Positions 39,330 through 48,159 of a stretch of DNA of 64,000 nt are shown piece by piece. The stretch covers positions 62,001-126,000 of the forward strand of contig CALJKV010000005.1 of assembly GCA_937974245.1 (NCBI GenBank), read 5' to 3'. A program made the translations under genes and the position numbers. Source of the DNA: an uncultured Chloroflexota bacterium. Its GTDB lineage: Bacteria > Chloroflexota > Anaerolineae > Aggregatilineales > Phototrophicaceae. How positions within the stretch are numbered: the stretch's first letter is position 1; each line of letters opens with the position of its first letter. Under the pieces are notes generated by a model that did not search any database, was not told the DNA's origin, and was given only the letters and a program-made list of their open reading frames with translations.

Positions 39330-39689
39330 TTACAGATTTGTCGCTGCCTGTGATTCCTCTTCAAAAGCCAGAATCGGGATAGGCGGCAGACCACGTTCGC
39401 CGCGCGTTGCGCTCATGTGGTCGGCGGCAAGCTGCGCGTTCTGGGCGACCACCACCATCTTCTTTAACCGGTCATGTGTCAGAACCCCGCGCGCAAAGCT
39501 CAAGCCACCGGCGTAGGTCGGGCGTTCGTCCCCGGCCACAATCAGCAGGGTGATCTGCTGCTGGGCATCGTCCAGCGCTTCCAACACCTCTTTGAACATC
39601 GCTGGCGATTCGCCTTCCGAATCCCACCCCTGTGGGAATGCCACGCGGATAACATCCGGCTTGGGCTGGCTGATCGTGTAACTGCTCAT
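39330..39689 (-). CDS. Small protein of unknown function (STAS-like pattern)
   Basis: 119 residues with GGAAAGG upstream. The pattern of strands and helices (DVIRVAFPQGWD, MFKEVLEALDDAQQQITLLIVAGDERPTYAGGLSFARGVLTHDRLKKMVVVAQN) is reminiscent of STAS/SpoIIAA-like folds used in phospho-regulated switches, but I cannot name the family. Alone, convergent with the GMC oxidoreductase and divergent from ftcD. Confidence 0.55.
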   Translation of the reverse strand: MSSYTISQPKPDVIRVAFPQGWDSEGESPAMFKEVLEALDDAQQQITLLIVAGDERPTYAGGLSFARGVLTHDRLKKMVVVAQNAQLAADHMSATRGERGLPPIPILAFEEESQAATNL

Positions 39690-39807
39690 AATTTCACCTT
39701 TCCTCTATGGGCATTCGCTGAATAGCGTTATATTAGTAGCTGCTTGCCCAGTCGTATAGTGCAGACTGTCGCTGAATAGTGTGTATTTTATCCTTAAGGT
39801 GGTTTGA

Positions 39808-41337
39808 ATGACGAATAAATTGGTTGAATGCGTCCCGAATTTCTCTGAAGGACGGCGTGTTGAAGTTATAGATGCGATTGTACATGCTATCCAGTCCGTT
39901 CCAGGTGTGCATGTCCTGGATCGCTCCAGCGATGCTGATCATAACCGTTCGGTGATTACCTTTGTCGGGTCACCGGATGTTATGATGGATGCCGCTTTTG
40001 CCGGTATTGCGATGGCTGCGGAACTGATTGACCTCGATTCGCACAGCGGCGAACATCCGCGTCTGGGCGCAACCGATGTCGTGCCGTTTATCCCTCTCGC
40101 AGGTATGACGATGGCAGAATGTGTTGAACTGGCGCGCCAGCTAGGCCAGCGAGTAGGGGAAGAACTCGCTATCCCGGTCTATCTGTATGAAGCTGCTGCG
40201 GCTCGCCCTGACAGGGAAAACCTGGCGGATGTCCGTAAAGGTGAATACGAAAAACTCAAAGAGACTATCGGCGTTGACCCAGACCGGGCGCCGGATTTTG
40301 GCCCGTCTCGTGTCGGTAAAGCTGGCGCGACAGTGATCGGGGCGCGGGCGCCGCTGATCGCTTACAATGTCTATCTGACGACGGATGACGTGGGGATCGC
40401 CAAAGAAATCGCCAAAGCGGTACGCCACTCGTCCGGTGGTTTTCACTTTGTCAAAGGGTTGGGCTTACTGGTTGAGGGCCGGGCGCAGGTTTCTATGAAC
40501 CTAACTGACTTCAGCCGCACCCCTGTCGCCCGTGTCGTGGAGACTATCCGCCGTGAAGCCGCCCGTTATGGCGTCATGATCCATCACTCGGAATTAGTCG
40601 GCCTCATCCCACAGAAGGCGCTGGTGGACGCGGCACAGTGGTATCTCCAGCTTGACCAGTTTGAACCTGACCAGATACTTGAAACACGTTTGTTCTCGGC
40701 GCTTTCCGGCGGCGACTCTCAGCCATCTTTTCTGGAACGCCTCGCAGATGGTACGGCTACGCCGGGCGGTGGGTCAGCGGCGGCCTATAGTGGCGCGATG
40801 GCGGCGGCGCTGGCGAGTATGGTCGCCAGAGTGACCATCGGCAAGAAGAAATACGCGGATGTGGAAGCTCGTATGTACGAGATCGCCCGTGACGCCGATT
40901 TGCTGCGGGTCGAATTGGAGCAGGGTGTAGAGCGCGATTGCGCCGCTTTTGATGCGGTGATGGCGGCCTTCAAACTACCCAAAGACACCGACGCCGAAAA
41001 AGCTGCCAGAGCCGAGGCTGTAGAAAAAGCGACTTTCCACGCCGCCTTAGTGCCGCTGGATGCCTGTCGCCAGGTTATTCGGGTGCTGGAACTGATAGCT
41101 GAACTCGCCGAAACCGCTAATAGCAACGCGATCAGTGACGCCGCTTCCGGTGCGGCGATGGCACGGGCAGCTCTGACTGCTGCCGGGATGAATGTCAAAG
41201 TGAATGCCAGTAGTATCTCCGACCACAAAGCTGCTGGCGGCTGGCTGGCCGAATTGCGCACTCTTGAAGGGCGGGCGGGGACGGCGGAAGCCCGAATCCA
41301 GCAGATGATCCGCGAACGTGCCGGGATTGGAGAATAA
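39808..41337 (+). CDS. ftcD: Formiminotransferase-cyclodeaminase, fused
   Basis: 509 residues. Residues about 1-295 are glutamate formimidoyltransferase (LVECVPNFSEGRRVEVIDAI, DHNRSVITFVG, HSGEHPRLGATDVVPFIPL, and the C-terminal subdomain with YLTTDDVGIAKEIAKAVR); residues about 310-505 are formimidoyl-THF cyclodeaminase (FLERLADGTATPGGGSAAAYSGAMAAALASMVARVT). Together they move the formimino group of histidine breakdown to tetrahydrofolate and deaminate it to methenyl-THF. The fused form is common in animals and several bacterial groups. No hut genes are adjacent. A GNAT gene starts one base after the stop. Confidence 0.92.
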   Translation: MTNKLVECVPNFSEGRRVEVIDAIVHAIQSVPGVHVLDRSSDADHNRSVITFVGSPDVMMDAAFAGIAMAAELIDLDSHSGEHPRLGATDVVPFIPLAGMTMAECVELARQLGQRVGEELAIPVYLYEAAAARPDRENLADVRKGEYEKLKETIGVDPDRAPDFGPSRVGKAGATVIGARAPLIAYNVYLTTDDVGIAKEIAKAVRHSSGGFHFVKGLGLLVEGRAQVSMNLTDFSRTPVARVVETIRREAARYGVMIHHSELVGLIPQKALVDAAQWYLQLDQFEPDQILETRLFSALSGGDSQPSFLERLADGTATPGGGSAAAYSGAMAAALASMVARVTIGKKKYADVEARMYEIARDADLLRVELEQGVERDCAAFDAVMAAFKLPKDTDAEKAARAEAVEKATFHAALVPLDACRQVIRVLELIAELAETANSNAISDAASGAAMARAALTAAGMNVKVNASSISDHKAAGGWLAELRTLEGRAGTAEARIQQMIRERAGIGE

Positions 41338-41338
41338 A

Positions 41339-41857
41339 ATGTCACTAATCGTTCGCGCCGAAACGCCAGCGGATAACGCCGCCGTAGCGCTGATTCACCA
41401 GCGTGCTTTTGGGCGAGAGAGCGAATCTCGGCTTGTCGCGGCTATCCGCGAATCGGAAAACTATTTCCCAGCGCTTTCACTGGTCGCCGTTCTGGATGAA
41501 GCGCCTGCCGGTCATATCATCTTTAGCCGCTGTCACATTCAATCGACAGAACACAGTATTCCGGCATTGGCGCTGGCGCCGCTGGCCGTGCTGCCGGAAT
41601 ACCAGAATCGCGCAGTAGGCACGGCGCTCATGTGGGAAGGCCTCAACGCCTGCCGCAGAGGGCGGCATGAGATCGTGATTGTTCTGGGGCATCCTGATTA
41701 CTATTCGCGCTTTGGCTTTGCTCCCGCCAGTACCTTTGGCATTTTTCCGCCGTTTCCGGTAGATGATGCGGCTTTCATGGCGCAGGGTTTGACACCCGAT
41801 GCCCTGCAAGGTGTTTCCGGCACTGTCCAATATCCGTCTTATTTTGATAATGTGTAA
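41339..41857 (+). CDS. GNAT-family N-acetyltransferase (YhbS-like)
   Basis: 172 residues from the ATG at 41339, directly after the ftcD stop with GGAG upstream. IVRAETPADNAAVALIHQRAFGRESESRLV, ALAPLAVLPEYQNRAVGTALM (acetyl-CoA site), HPDYYSRFGFAPASTFGI are typical of the YhbS-type group. Substrate unknown; coupling with ftcD and the MFS gene suggests one operon. Confidence 0.85.
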   Translation: MSLIVRAETPADNAAVALIHQRAFGRESESRLVAAIRESENYFPALSLVAVLDEAPAGHIIFSRCHIQSTEHSIPALALAPLAVLPEYQNRAVGTALMWEGLNACRRGRHEIVIVLGHPDYYSRFGFAPASTFGIFPPFPVDDAAFMAQGLTPDALQGVSGTVQYPSYFDNV

Positions 41858-41869
41858 CAGGTTGCGTTG

Positions 41870-43054
41870 ATGCGAATCGTCGGGTTGCGTGAATTAATCC
41901 GGGTACGGCCTGCACGCCTGCGGTTCCAGTTGCTGGCGTTCTCATTTGTACTCACCATTTTGAATACTTCCCACCGCATGGTTTACCCGTTTCTGCCGGA
42001 AATGGCACGCAGCCTGGGCGTGAGTCTGGAAGCGATCAATCTGGCAATAACACTGCGTTTCGCGCTGGGGTTATTCAGCCCGTTTTTTGGCGCATTAGCT
42101 GACCGGCGCGGGCGCAAAAGTGCCATGCTGGCCGGCGTGGCTGTGTTTGCCGGATCGATGCTTCTAGTGGGTGTCTGGCCGACTTATCCGGCGCTGGTGA
42201 TTGCACTCCTGTGTACCGGCCTGGGCAAAATCCTGTTTGGCCCGGCAGTTCAGGCCTACCTCGGTGAACGCGTCGCCTATAACCGGCGTGGCCTGGCGAT
42301 CTCATTGACCGAACTCGGCTGGTCGTGGGCATTTTTGTTTGGTATCCCGGCAGCCGGGTGGGTAATCGCCCGTTCGGCCTGGAATATCCCCTACCTGTTT
42401 CTTGCGGGTTCCTCTGTTGGAATGCTGCTTGTGCTGTGGCGTATCCTGCCGGATGATCGCCCCCTGGCAGGTGAACGTCCCTCACTTATCAGTGGGCTTC
42501 GTGTAGTCATAACACACCCAGCAGCCCTGGCGGGGCTGACCATCGCGGCTTTAATGAGTATGAGCAGCGAGACAATCAGCATCGTTTATGGTGTCTGGAT
42601 GGAAGATGCTTTCGCCTTACAGGTAGCGGCCTTAGGCAGCGCCTCCGCCGTGATCGGTATCGCTGAGCTAGGTGGAGAGGGGCTGGTCGCCGCTTTTACG
42701 GATCGACTCGGCAAACGCCGGGCATTACTATTCGGACTCGCTGCTTATACGCTGTCCAGCCTGCTGCTCCCTGTTCTTAGCAGCACTATCCAGGGAGCCT
42801 TGATCGGCCTGTTCCTGTTCTATATCACCTTTGAATTCTCGATTGTCACCTCATTACCGCTTTTAACCGAGATCATGCCGGCTGCCCGCGCTACCTTCAT
42901 GGCCGCCACCGTTACCACCATTTCACTGGGGCGCATGGTCGGCTCGCAGCTTGGCCCGGCACTTTTCAGTTTCGGCCTATCCGCCAACGCCACTGCCGCT
43001 GCCATACTCACCCTGGTTGCAATCCTTTTCCTATGGTTGTTCATCAAGGAGTAG
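41870..43054 (+). CDS. MFS transporter
   Basis: About 394 residues, 12 predicted membrane helices. The MFS motif A between helices 2 and 3 is plain as GALADRRGRKSAML, and the second half repeats a related loop (FTDRLGKRRALLFG). Start at ATG 41870 (a TTG just before is possible), 12 bases after the GNAT stop. Likely an exporter of small molecules; no substrate hint other than its neighbours. Confidence 0.88.
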   Translation: MRIVGLRELIRVRPARLRFQLLAFSFVLTILNTSHRMVYPFLPEMARSLGVSLEAINLAITLRFALGLFSPFFGALADRRGRKSAMLAGVAVFAGSMLLVGVWPTYPALVIALLCTGLGKILFGPAVQAYLGERVAYNRRGLAISLTELGWSWAFLFGIPAAGWVIARSAWNIPYLFLAGSSVGMLLVLWRILPDDRPLAGERPSLISGLRVVITHPAALAGLTIAALMSMSSETISIVYGVWMEDAFALQVAALGSASAVIGIAELGGEGLVAAFTDRLGKRRALLFGLAAYTLSSLLLPVLSSTIQGALIGLFLFYITFEFSIVTSLPLLTEIMPAARATFMAATVTTISLGRMVGSQLGPALFSFGLSANATAAAILTLVAILFLWLFIKE

Positions 43055-43104
43055 CGCATAGATGTGCAGATTGCCACGCAAAACCAGACAAGGGGATACC
43101 TGAA

Positions 43105-44004
43105 TTACGTTTCAAACGGGTTAAAGTCAAGCATATTCTGGAGCGATACTTTGAGTTCCTGCACAACAAACTCAGGTTCCAGGCAGCCTAAAGCGTCTAC
43201 CCACAGTGAAAAGAGGGTTTGTGCGCTGGCTAAACCGTCCGAACCGTTCAATATATTATTGATCCGCTCCAGCAGGTTATCAGGCTTTTTTGCCAGCCGC
43301 TGAGTTTCCGAAATCAGCCATTTATTATCGGGCCGCCACACCCGGTTATAAGCAAACAGGATCGCCAGGATCGCATCAATACTCATCATCTGCCGTCGTT
43401 TCAAATCCATCACTTCTCCCCGGAAAATCAGATCATGCGCGGCAAATTTGACTGGCACATGGATCATGCGCTTCACCACCCCCAGAATGTCATGAATCAC
43501 GCGGTGACGCAGTGGTTCCGGGTAAACACTGATGCGGCGTCTGAGCGTATCCAACTCGCGGTGGCTGCGCAAAACGACTGCATGTGAGAGTGTCCATGCG
43601 ATTTCCATATAGCCATCCCCAGCGGCAGATCGTACCCCCTGGCTGACATCCTGGATAATCTGCACCGCCTGGTTCAGATAGTCCCAGGATTCCCACATCA
43701 GATTAACCAGCACGCCTTTGATCTGGTATTCAAACCACAGGCGACCATCGGTGCGTACCAACCCCGGTCGCAGTTCATGTACATCCAGTGCAGAGAGCCA
43801 TCGCCGGCATGCTTCCGGTGTTGGATAGTTTTTCACCCAGAACACCAGGTCAATATCTGAAAACTTATCTGCCACCCCGCGTGACACCGATCCCACAATG
43901 CCGATTGCATCCGCCAATTCCGCTGGGCATAAACTGGCGATTTCAGTAGCAGTCGCAAATAGATCATTGCTGCGCGATGTTGCGTTTTTTGGCAGCGTCG
44001 TCAT
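43105..44004 (-). CDS. Nucleotidyltransferase-fold protein of unknown substrate
   Basis: 299 residues. The pol-beta-type nucleotidyltransferase motif GSVSRGVADKFSDIDLVFW (GSxxRG...DxD) lies at about residues 37-55, followed by an alpha-helical C-terminal region with many Arg and Leu as in aminoglycoside- or Kanamycin-nucleotidyltransferase-like and DUF4111/DUF4037-type proteins. The third carboxylate would be in WFEYQIKGVLVNLMW. Could modify a small molecule, tRNA or protein. Monocistronic; convergent with the MFS gene. Confidence 0.7.
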   Translation of the reverse strand: MTTLPKNATSRSNDLFATATEIASLCPAELADAIGIVGSVSRGVADKFSDIDLVFWVKNYPTPEACRRWLSALDVHELRPGLVRTDGRLWFEYQIKGVLVNLMWESWDYLNQAVQIIQDVSQGVRSAAGDGYMEIAWTLSHAVVLRSHRELDTLRRRISVYPEPLRHRVIHDILGVVKRMIHVPVKFAAHDLIFRGEVMDLKRRQMMSIDAILAILFAYNRVWRPDNKWLISETQRLAKKPDNLLERINNILNGSDGLASAQTLFSLWVDALGCLEPEFVVQELKVSLQNMLDFNPFET

Positions 44005-44331
44005 GTTAATGTCTCATCAATAATTGGGTCGGGGGAATTGGGTACGCCATCTGCCATCTAAAGTCTCCTCTTCTGACGCCTATGACGCGTGCCGGCGGTC
44101 TTTGCCGCACGGACTTCTCAACTCATGGGCGGTTGGTGAACATATTATACCATTGGATAAAATCGCTTAATTCCGCCTCCGTTCCTTATAAAAAGGCGAT
44201 TCCGATACCTGTCCTGTAGTTTTACTCCCAATTTACCTGCCTGACCAATACGAACCATACGCCAGATGAAAAACCGGATACGTGGTAATATCCTGCTTAA
44301 ACTGTCCTGAACCAACCAGAGAGGATATGCT
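44005..44331. other. Divergent promoter region
   Basis: 327 bases between the nucleotidyltransferase and gamma-glutamyltransferase genes, without a gene. A perfect -10 hexamer TATAAT reads leftward at 44149-44144 with a poor -35, a candidate for the nucleotidyltransferase. TAATAT near 44286 may serve the rightward gene. Confidence 0.35.
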
Positions 44332-45951
44332 GTGAAACCAATGTCATTTGACTTTCAATCCCGCCGTTCAATGGTACTTGCGAGACGCGGGATGGTCGCT
44401 GCCAGCAACCCGCTTGCCGCGCAGGCTGGTCTCGATATTTTGCGCCAGGGCGGGAATGCCGCTGATGCCGCCGTCGCCACAGCCGCTATGCTCAATGTGA
44501 CCGAACCGGCTTCAACCGGGATTGGGGGCGACTGCTTCGCGCTGTACTTCGATGCCAAAACAAAACAGGTGACAGCCATGAACGGCAGTGGTCGCGCCCC
44601 GGATGCCCTGGTACTGGATGATTTGCGCAAACTGGGCTACACCGAAATGCCGGAGCGCAGCCCGCACGCTATCACCGTTCCTGGCGCGGCGGCAGGTTGG
44701 CACGACCTCCTAGCCCGGCATGGCCGCATGACACTGGCCGACGTTCTGACCTCCGCGATCTACTATGCCAGTGAGGGCTATCCCGTGCATCCGGTTTTTG
44801 GCGCGGGATGGAAAGCCTCCGAGAATTTTCTACGGAATAGCCCGAACACCGAAGACTACCTCCCTGGCGGCCACGCCCCGGAAGTCGGGCAGTTCGTTAA
44901 GCTCCCTGGCCTTGCTCGCACCCTTCAAGCCGTGGCTGAGGGTGGCCCGGAAGCCTTCTACACAGGTCCGATTGCCGATTCCATTGTCGCCACGGTCCAG
45001 GAGCAGGGCGGCCTGATGACCCACGACGACTTGAAGAATCACACGTCTACCTGGGGCGACCCCATCGGCACCGACTATCGTGGCGTTGTTGTTTATGAGC
45101 ATCCCCCTAATGGGCAAGGGCTGGCGGCACTAATGGCGCTCAATATCGCCGAAGGCTGGGACTTAGCCTCAATGCCCTGGGATTCGCCCGAACGCCTGCA
45201 CCTGATGGTCGAGGCGATGCGCCTGGCTTTTGCCGATGCCCGCTGGTACATCACCGATATGGCGACTAATCCTGCTCCGGTAGAGGCCCTGCTGAATAAG
45301 TCTTATGCCGCCCAGCGCCGCGCCCTGGTTTCGCCAAATAGTGCCATGCAGCCGCCGTCCTATGGAACGCCGCAGACCAGCTCAAACACGGTCTATCTTA
45401 GTGTTGTGGATGGCGATGGCAACGCCTGCTCGTTTATCAACAGCCTCTACATGGGATTTGGCACCGGCATCGTCGCCAAAGGGACGGGCGTATTTTTACA
45501 GAATCGCGGCGCGTGCTTCAGCCTCGAACCCGGCCATCCAAATGCGCTGGCCGGCGGCAAACGCCCATATCACACGATAATCCCCGGCATGGCTGTCAAG
45601 GATGGTGAACTCTGGGCGAGCTTTGGCGTAATGGGTGGCTTCATGCAGCCACAGGGACATTTCCAGGTTATCAATGCGATGCTGGATGATGACCTCAACC
45701 CACAGGAGGCACTCAACCGTCCGCGCTTTTGTCTCATGGATGGTACGAGTGACAGCGTGTTAGCACTCGAAGACGGCATTCCGGTTAAGACAATGGCGCG
45801 GTTGGCCGAACTGGGGCATCCGATACGCCCGGTGGCAGGGCGGGGGCGCGGCTTGTTTGGTGACGGCCAGATTATCCGCCGGGACGCGAACACGGGCCTT
45901 CTCTATGGCGGTAGCGATCCGCGTAAGGATGGCCTCACAGCCGCCTTCTAA
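44332..45951 (+). CDS. ggt: Gamma-glutamyltransferase family protein
   Basis: 539 residues from GTG 44332 (AGAGG 8 bases upstream). An Ntn-hydrolase that cleaves itself and then transfers or hydrolyses gamma-glutamyl groups, as from glutathione. N-terminal ASNPLAAQAGLDILRQGGNAADAAVATAAMLNVTEPASTGIGGDCFAL is characteristic. The autocatalytic nucleophile should be Thr353 in NTVYLSVVDGDGN, where the E. coli form is TTHYSVVD. Later FGVMGGFMQPQGHFQVI corresponds to the GGxxQPQ oxyanion region. No signal peptide, so it probably acts in the cytoplasm, or on acylamides as in cephalosporin acylase-like members. Confidence 0.9.
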   Translation: MKPMSFDFQSRRSMVLARRGMVAASNPLAAQAGLDILRQGGNAADAAVATAAMLNVTEPASTGIGGDCFALYFDAKTKQVTAMNGSGRAPDALVLDDLRKLGYTEMPERSPHAITVPGAAAGWHDLLARHGRMTLADVLTSAIYYASEGYPVHPVFGAGWKASENFLRNSPNTEDYLPGGHAPEVGQFVKLPGLARTLQAVAEGGPEAFYTGPIADSIVATVQEQGGLMTHDDLKNHTSTWGDPIGTDYRGVVVYEHPPNGQGLAALMALNIAEGWDLASMPWDSPERLHLMVEAMRLAFADARWYITDMATNPAPVEALLNKSYAAQRRALVSPNSAMQPPSYGTPQTSSNTVYLSVVDGDGNACSFINSLYMGFGTGIVAKGTGVFLQNRGACFSLEPGHPNALAGGKRPYHTIIPGMAVKDGELWASFGVMGGFMQPQGHFQVINAMLDDDLNPQEALNRPRFCLMDGTSDSVLALEDGIPVKTMARLAELGHPIRPVAGRGRGLFGDGQIIRRDANTGLLYGGSDPRKDGLTAAF

Positions 45952-46003
45952 TCTTCAAGGAATACAGTACTGCTCTACCCAGATGGAAGTGAGTCCCGAA
46001 GCG

Positions 46004-46318
46004 ATGTCCGATACCCCCTCACCACGCCCCCGGATTGTCATGTGCCGGGGGCAGTATTGCAACATAAGCCGCCGCGCTGACCTGCTCTATGAATATTTGC
46101 AGGTTCTCGTAGATGATGCTGTGGGCGACCAGCGCCCGCGCCCGATCAAGTTGGAAACTGCCAATTGTCTGGATCATTGCGGTGCTGCGCCGGTGATAGT
46201 GGTGTATCCGTCGGGCGAAGTGTTTGCGGAAGTCACCGAAGACCAGCTCGAAACCATTGTGAGCCAGGCTTTGAATACCTCCCCAACTCGCCCAAACGGG
46301 GAGGATGACTCAGCTTGA
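46004..46318 (+). CDS. 2Fe-2S thioredoxin-like ferredoxin
   Basis: About 104 residues. ATG 46004 is chosen since GGAAGTGAG stands about 10 bases before it; the frame is open much further upstream inside ggt. RIVMCRGQYCNISRRADLLYEYLQVLV and ETANCLDHCGAAPVIVVYPSGEVFAEVTEDQLETIV give the four Cys ligands and fold of NuoE-like (2Fe-2S) ferredoxins. Spacing of the first pair is C-x4-C. Partner unknown. Follows ggt by 52 bases. Confidence 0.82.
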   Translation: MSDTPSPRPRIVMCRGQYCNISRRADLLYEYLQVLVDDAVGDQRPRPIKLETANCLDHCGAAPVIVVYPSGEVFAEVTEDQLETIVSQALNTSPTRPNGEDDSA

Positions 46319-46395
46319 ATTCAGGAATTCTATTGGGGACAGTCCCAGACTCTCTCAATTCGGGCAGAGCATCATGCCGCTAATTGGCCGTAACT

Positions 46396-48027
46396 TCACA
46401 CAATATAGGGCGTGCTGGCCCCGGTTTTGACCATCCCCTCCGGGTCAATCGTGACATCAATACACGCCGGTTTCCCGCTGGCGAAGGCCCGTTCCAGTGC
46501 GTTCCCTAGGTCGTTCGGGTCGTCAATATGCTCCCCATAGCCGCCCATCGCTTCCACGATTTTGTCGTAGCGTGTCGGGGCAAGCGCTGACGCGGCGGCG
46601 CGTTCTTTCCCGACCATCTGTATCTGTGGGTTGCGAATCTGTCCCCAACCGGAGTCATTGCCGACGATGCTTACAATCGGCAGGTTGAATCGTACCGCCG
46701 TGTCGAACTCGAACCCATTGAACCCGAATGAGCCATCTCCATTGATAATCAGCACCCGTTTTTCCGGATAGAGGTGCTGCGCAGCGATAGCGAATGGCGC
46801 ACCGACACCCAGGCATCCCAGTGGGCCAGGGTCAAGCCACTGGCCTGGTCGGGTGACATCAATCACTTTGGCGCACGCGCTGACAATATCCCCGCCATCC
46901 CCGATGATGATCGTGTTTTCATCAATGAAATCGTTAACTGCTGCACCTAATCGAAAATGGTTGATCGGCTGGTCATCCAGCGCCATCCATTTACCCAGTT
47001 CGGCGTTCTTCTTATTCTCATACTCGCGGGTCTGCCGCAGCCAGTCGTCGTATCGGATACCGTGCAGCCCCTCAATGAGTGCCTCCAAAACCAATCGTGC
47101 ATCGGCCACCATCGTCACATCCGCCTCCCGGTTGTGGTTGATTTCCGCCGCGTCGTTTTCCACCTGGATAAGTTTGCAATCCGGGTTCCAGCCTTCCATT
47201 CCATATTTCAGCCGAAAATCCAGTGGCGTCCCGATTAACAGCACCACGTCTGACTCCCGCAGTGCCTTGCCCCGCGCCGACTTGAAGCAGTTCGGGTGAT
47301 CCATCGGCAGCGTGCCTCGTCCCGCGCCGTTTGTGAACACTGGGATTCCCGTTTGTTCGGTGAGTTCGCGCAGCGTATCATGTGCCGCATCCCAATACAC
47401 CTGTGTCCCCGCAATGATGATTGGCTTTTGCGCCGCCCGCAGCAGTTCAAACATGCGGGCTACTGCCCCCGCCTCTGGCTCAACTGGCGTGATTGTTACC
47501 CGTTCCGGCAGTGTTGGCACGTCTATAGCATTGAACAGTACGTCGAAGGGTAGTTCGATGAATACTGGCCCAGGCCGCCCACTCAGCGCAGCCTCAAATG
47601 CTTCGGCCATCTTTTCCGGAATGTGGCTTGTTTCGGTGATCGTGAAACTGGCTTTGGTGTAGTCGTGGAACATGCCGGTCTGCGGCATTTCTTGCAGTGC
47701 GCCCATTCCTTTGGTTTTCAGCGGTGCAGCGCCCCCTAAAAGCACCATCGGGCTGCGTGCCTGGTATGCGTTCGCCACTGCCGTCACCGCGTCTGTCACA
47801 CCCGGCCCCGCTGTTACCGCCGCCACGCCAATATTACGTGTCAGACGGGCATATGCGTCCGCTGCATGGGCAGCCGCCTGTTCGTGCCGGAAGTCAATGA
47901 TTGTGATATCATTGTTCAAACACCCGTCGTAAATCCCCATGATATGCCCACCGCACAGGGTATACAGCGTCTTCACTCCCTGATTGGCGAGCATCCGCGC
48001 GACCAGTTCTCCCCCTAGAGTGTACAT
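46396..48027 (-). CDS. Thiamine diphosphate enzyme (acetolactate synthase / 2-hydroxyacyl-CoA lyase-like)
   Basis: 543 residues with the three-domain layout of ThDP carboligases. Catalytic Glu49 lies in DFRHEQAAAHAADAYAR; the ThDP-Mg motif is NGDGSFGFNGFEFDTAVRFNLPIVSIVGND. GGHIMGIYDG and LDPGPLGCLGVGAPFAIAAQ resemble benzaldehyde lyase and 2-hydroxyacyl-CoA lyase more than genuine acetolactate synthase, and no small subunit or other ilv gene is near. Likely a carboligase or lyase acting on 2-oxo or 2-hydroxy acids. Single gene, following the M20 amidohydrolase on the same strand. Confidence 0.85.
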   Translation of the reverse strand: MYTLGGELVARMLANQGVKTLYTLCGGHIMGIYDGCLNNDITIIDFRHEQAAAHAADAYARLTRNIGVAAVTAGPGVTDAVTAVANAYQARSPMVLLGGAAPLKTKGMGALQEMPQTGMFHDYTKASFTITETSHIPEKMAEAFEAALSGRPGPVFIELPFDVLFNAIDVPTLPERVTITPVEPEAGAVARMFELLRAAQKPIIIAGTQVYWDAAHDTLRELTEQTGIPVFTNGAGRGTLPMDHPNCFKSARGKALRESDVVLLIGTPLDFRLKYGMEGWNPDCKLIQVENDAAEINHNREADVTMVADARLVLEALIEGLHGIRYDDWLRQTREYENKKNAELGKWMALDDQPINHFRLGAAVNDFIDENTIIIGDGGDIVSACAKVIDVTRPGQWLDPGPLGCLGVGAPFAIAAQHLYPEKRVLIINGDGSFGFNGFEFDTAVRFNLPIVSIVGNDSGWGQIRNPQIQMVGKERAAASALAPTRYDKIVEAMGGYGEHIDDPNDLGNALERAFASGKPACIDVTIDPEGMVKTGASTPYIV

Positions 48028-48098
48028 TTCACAACCTTTCCGTCTGGCAGAGGCACAGCATTATCAGATAAATTCTTGTCCCCAAGATATATTTTAAA

Positions 48099-48124
48099 GT
48101 GGCGTAGTTTTATACCTACGCCAC
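48099..48124 (-). terminator. Terminator after the M20 amidohydrolase gene
   Basis: A 9-bp stem GTGGCGTAG / CTACGCCAC with an 8-base loop; the minus strand continues TTTAAAAT. Lies between the amidohydrolase stop and the ThDP enzyme start. Confidence 0.5.
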
Positions 48125-48159
48125 CTGTACTTTTCACTCAGACCTTTCTGACTTAGGCA

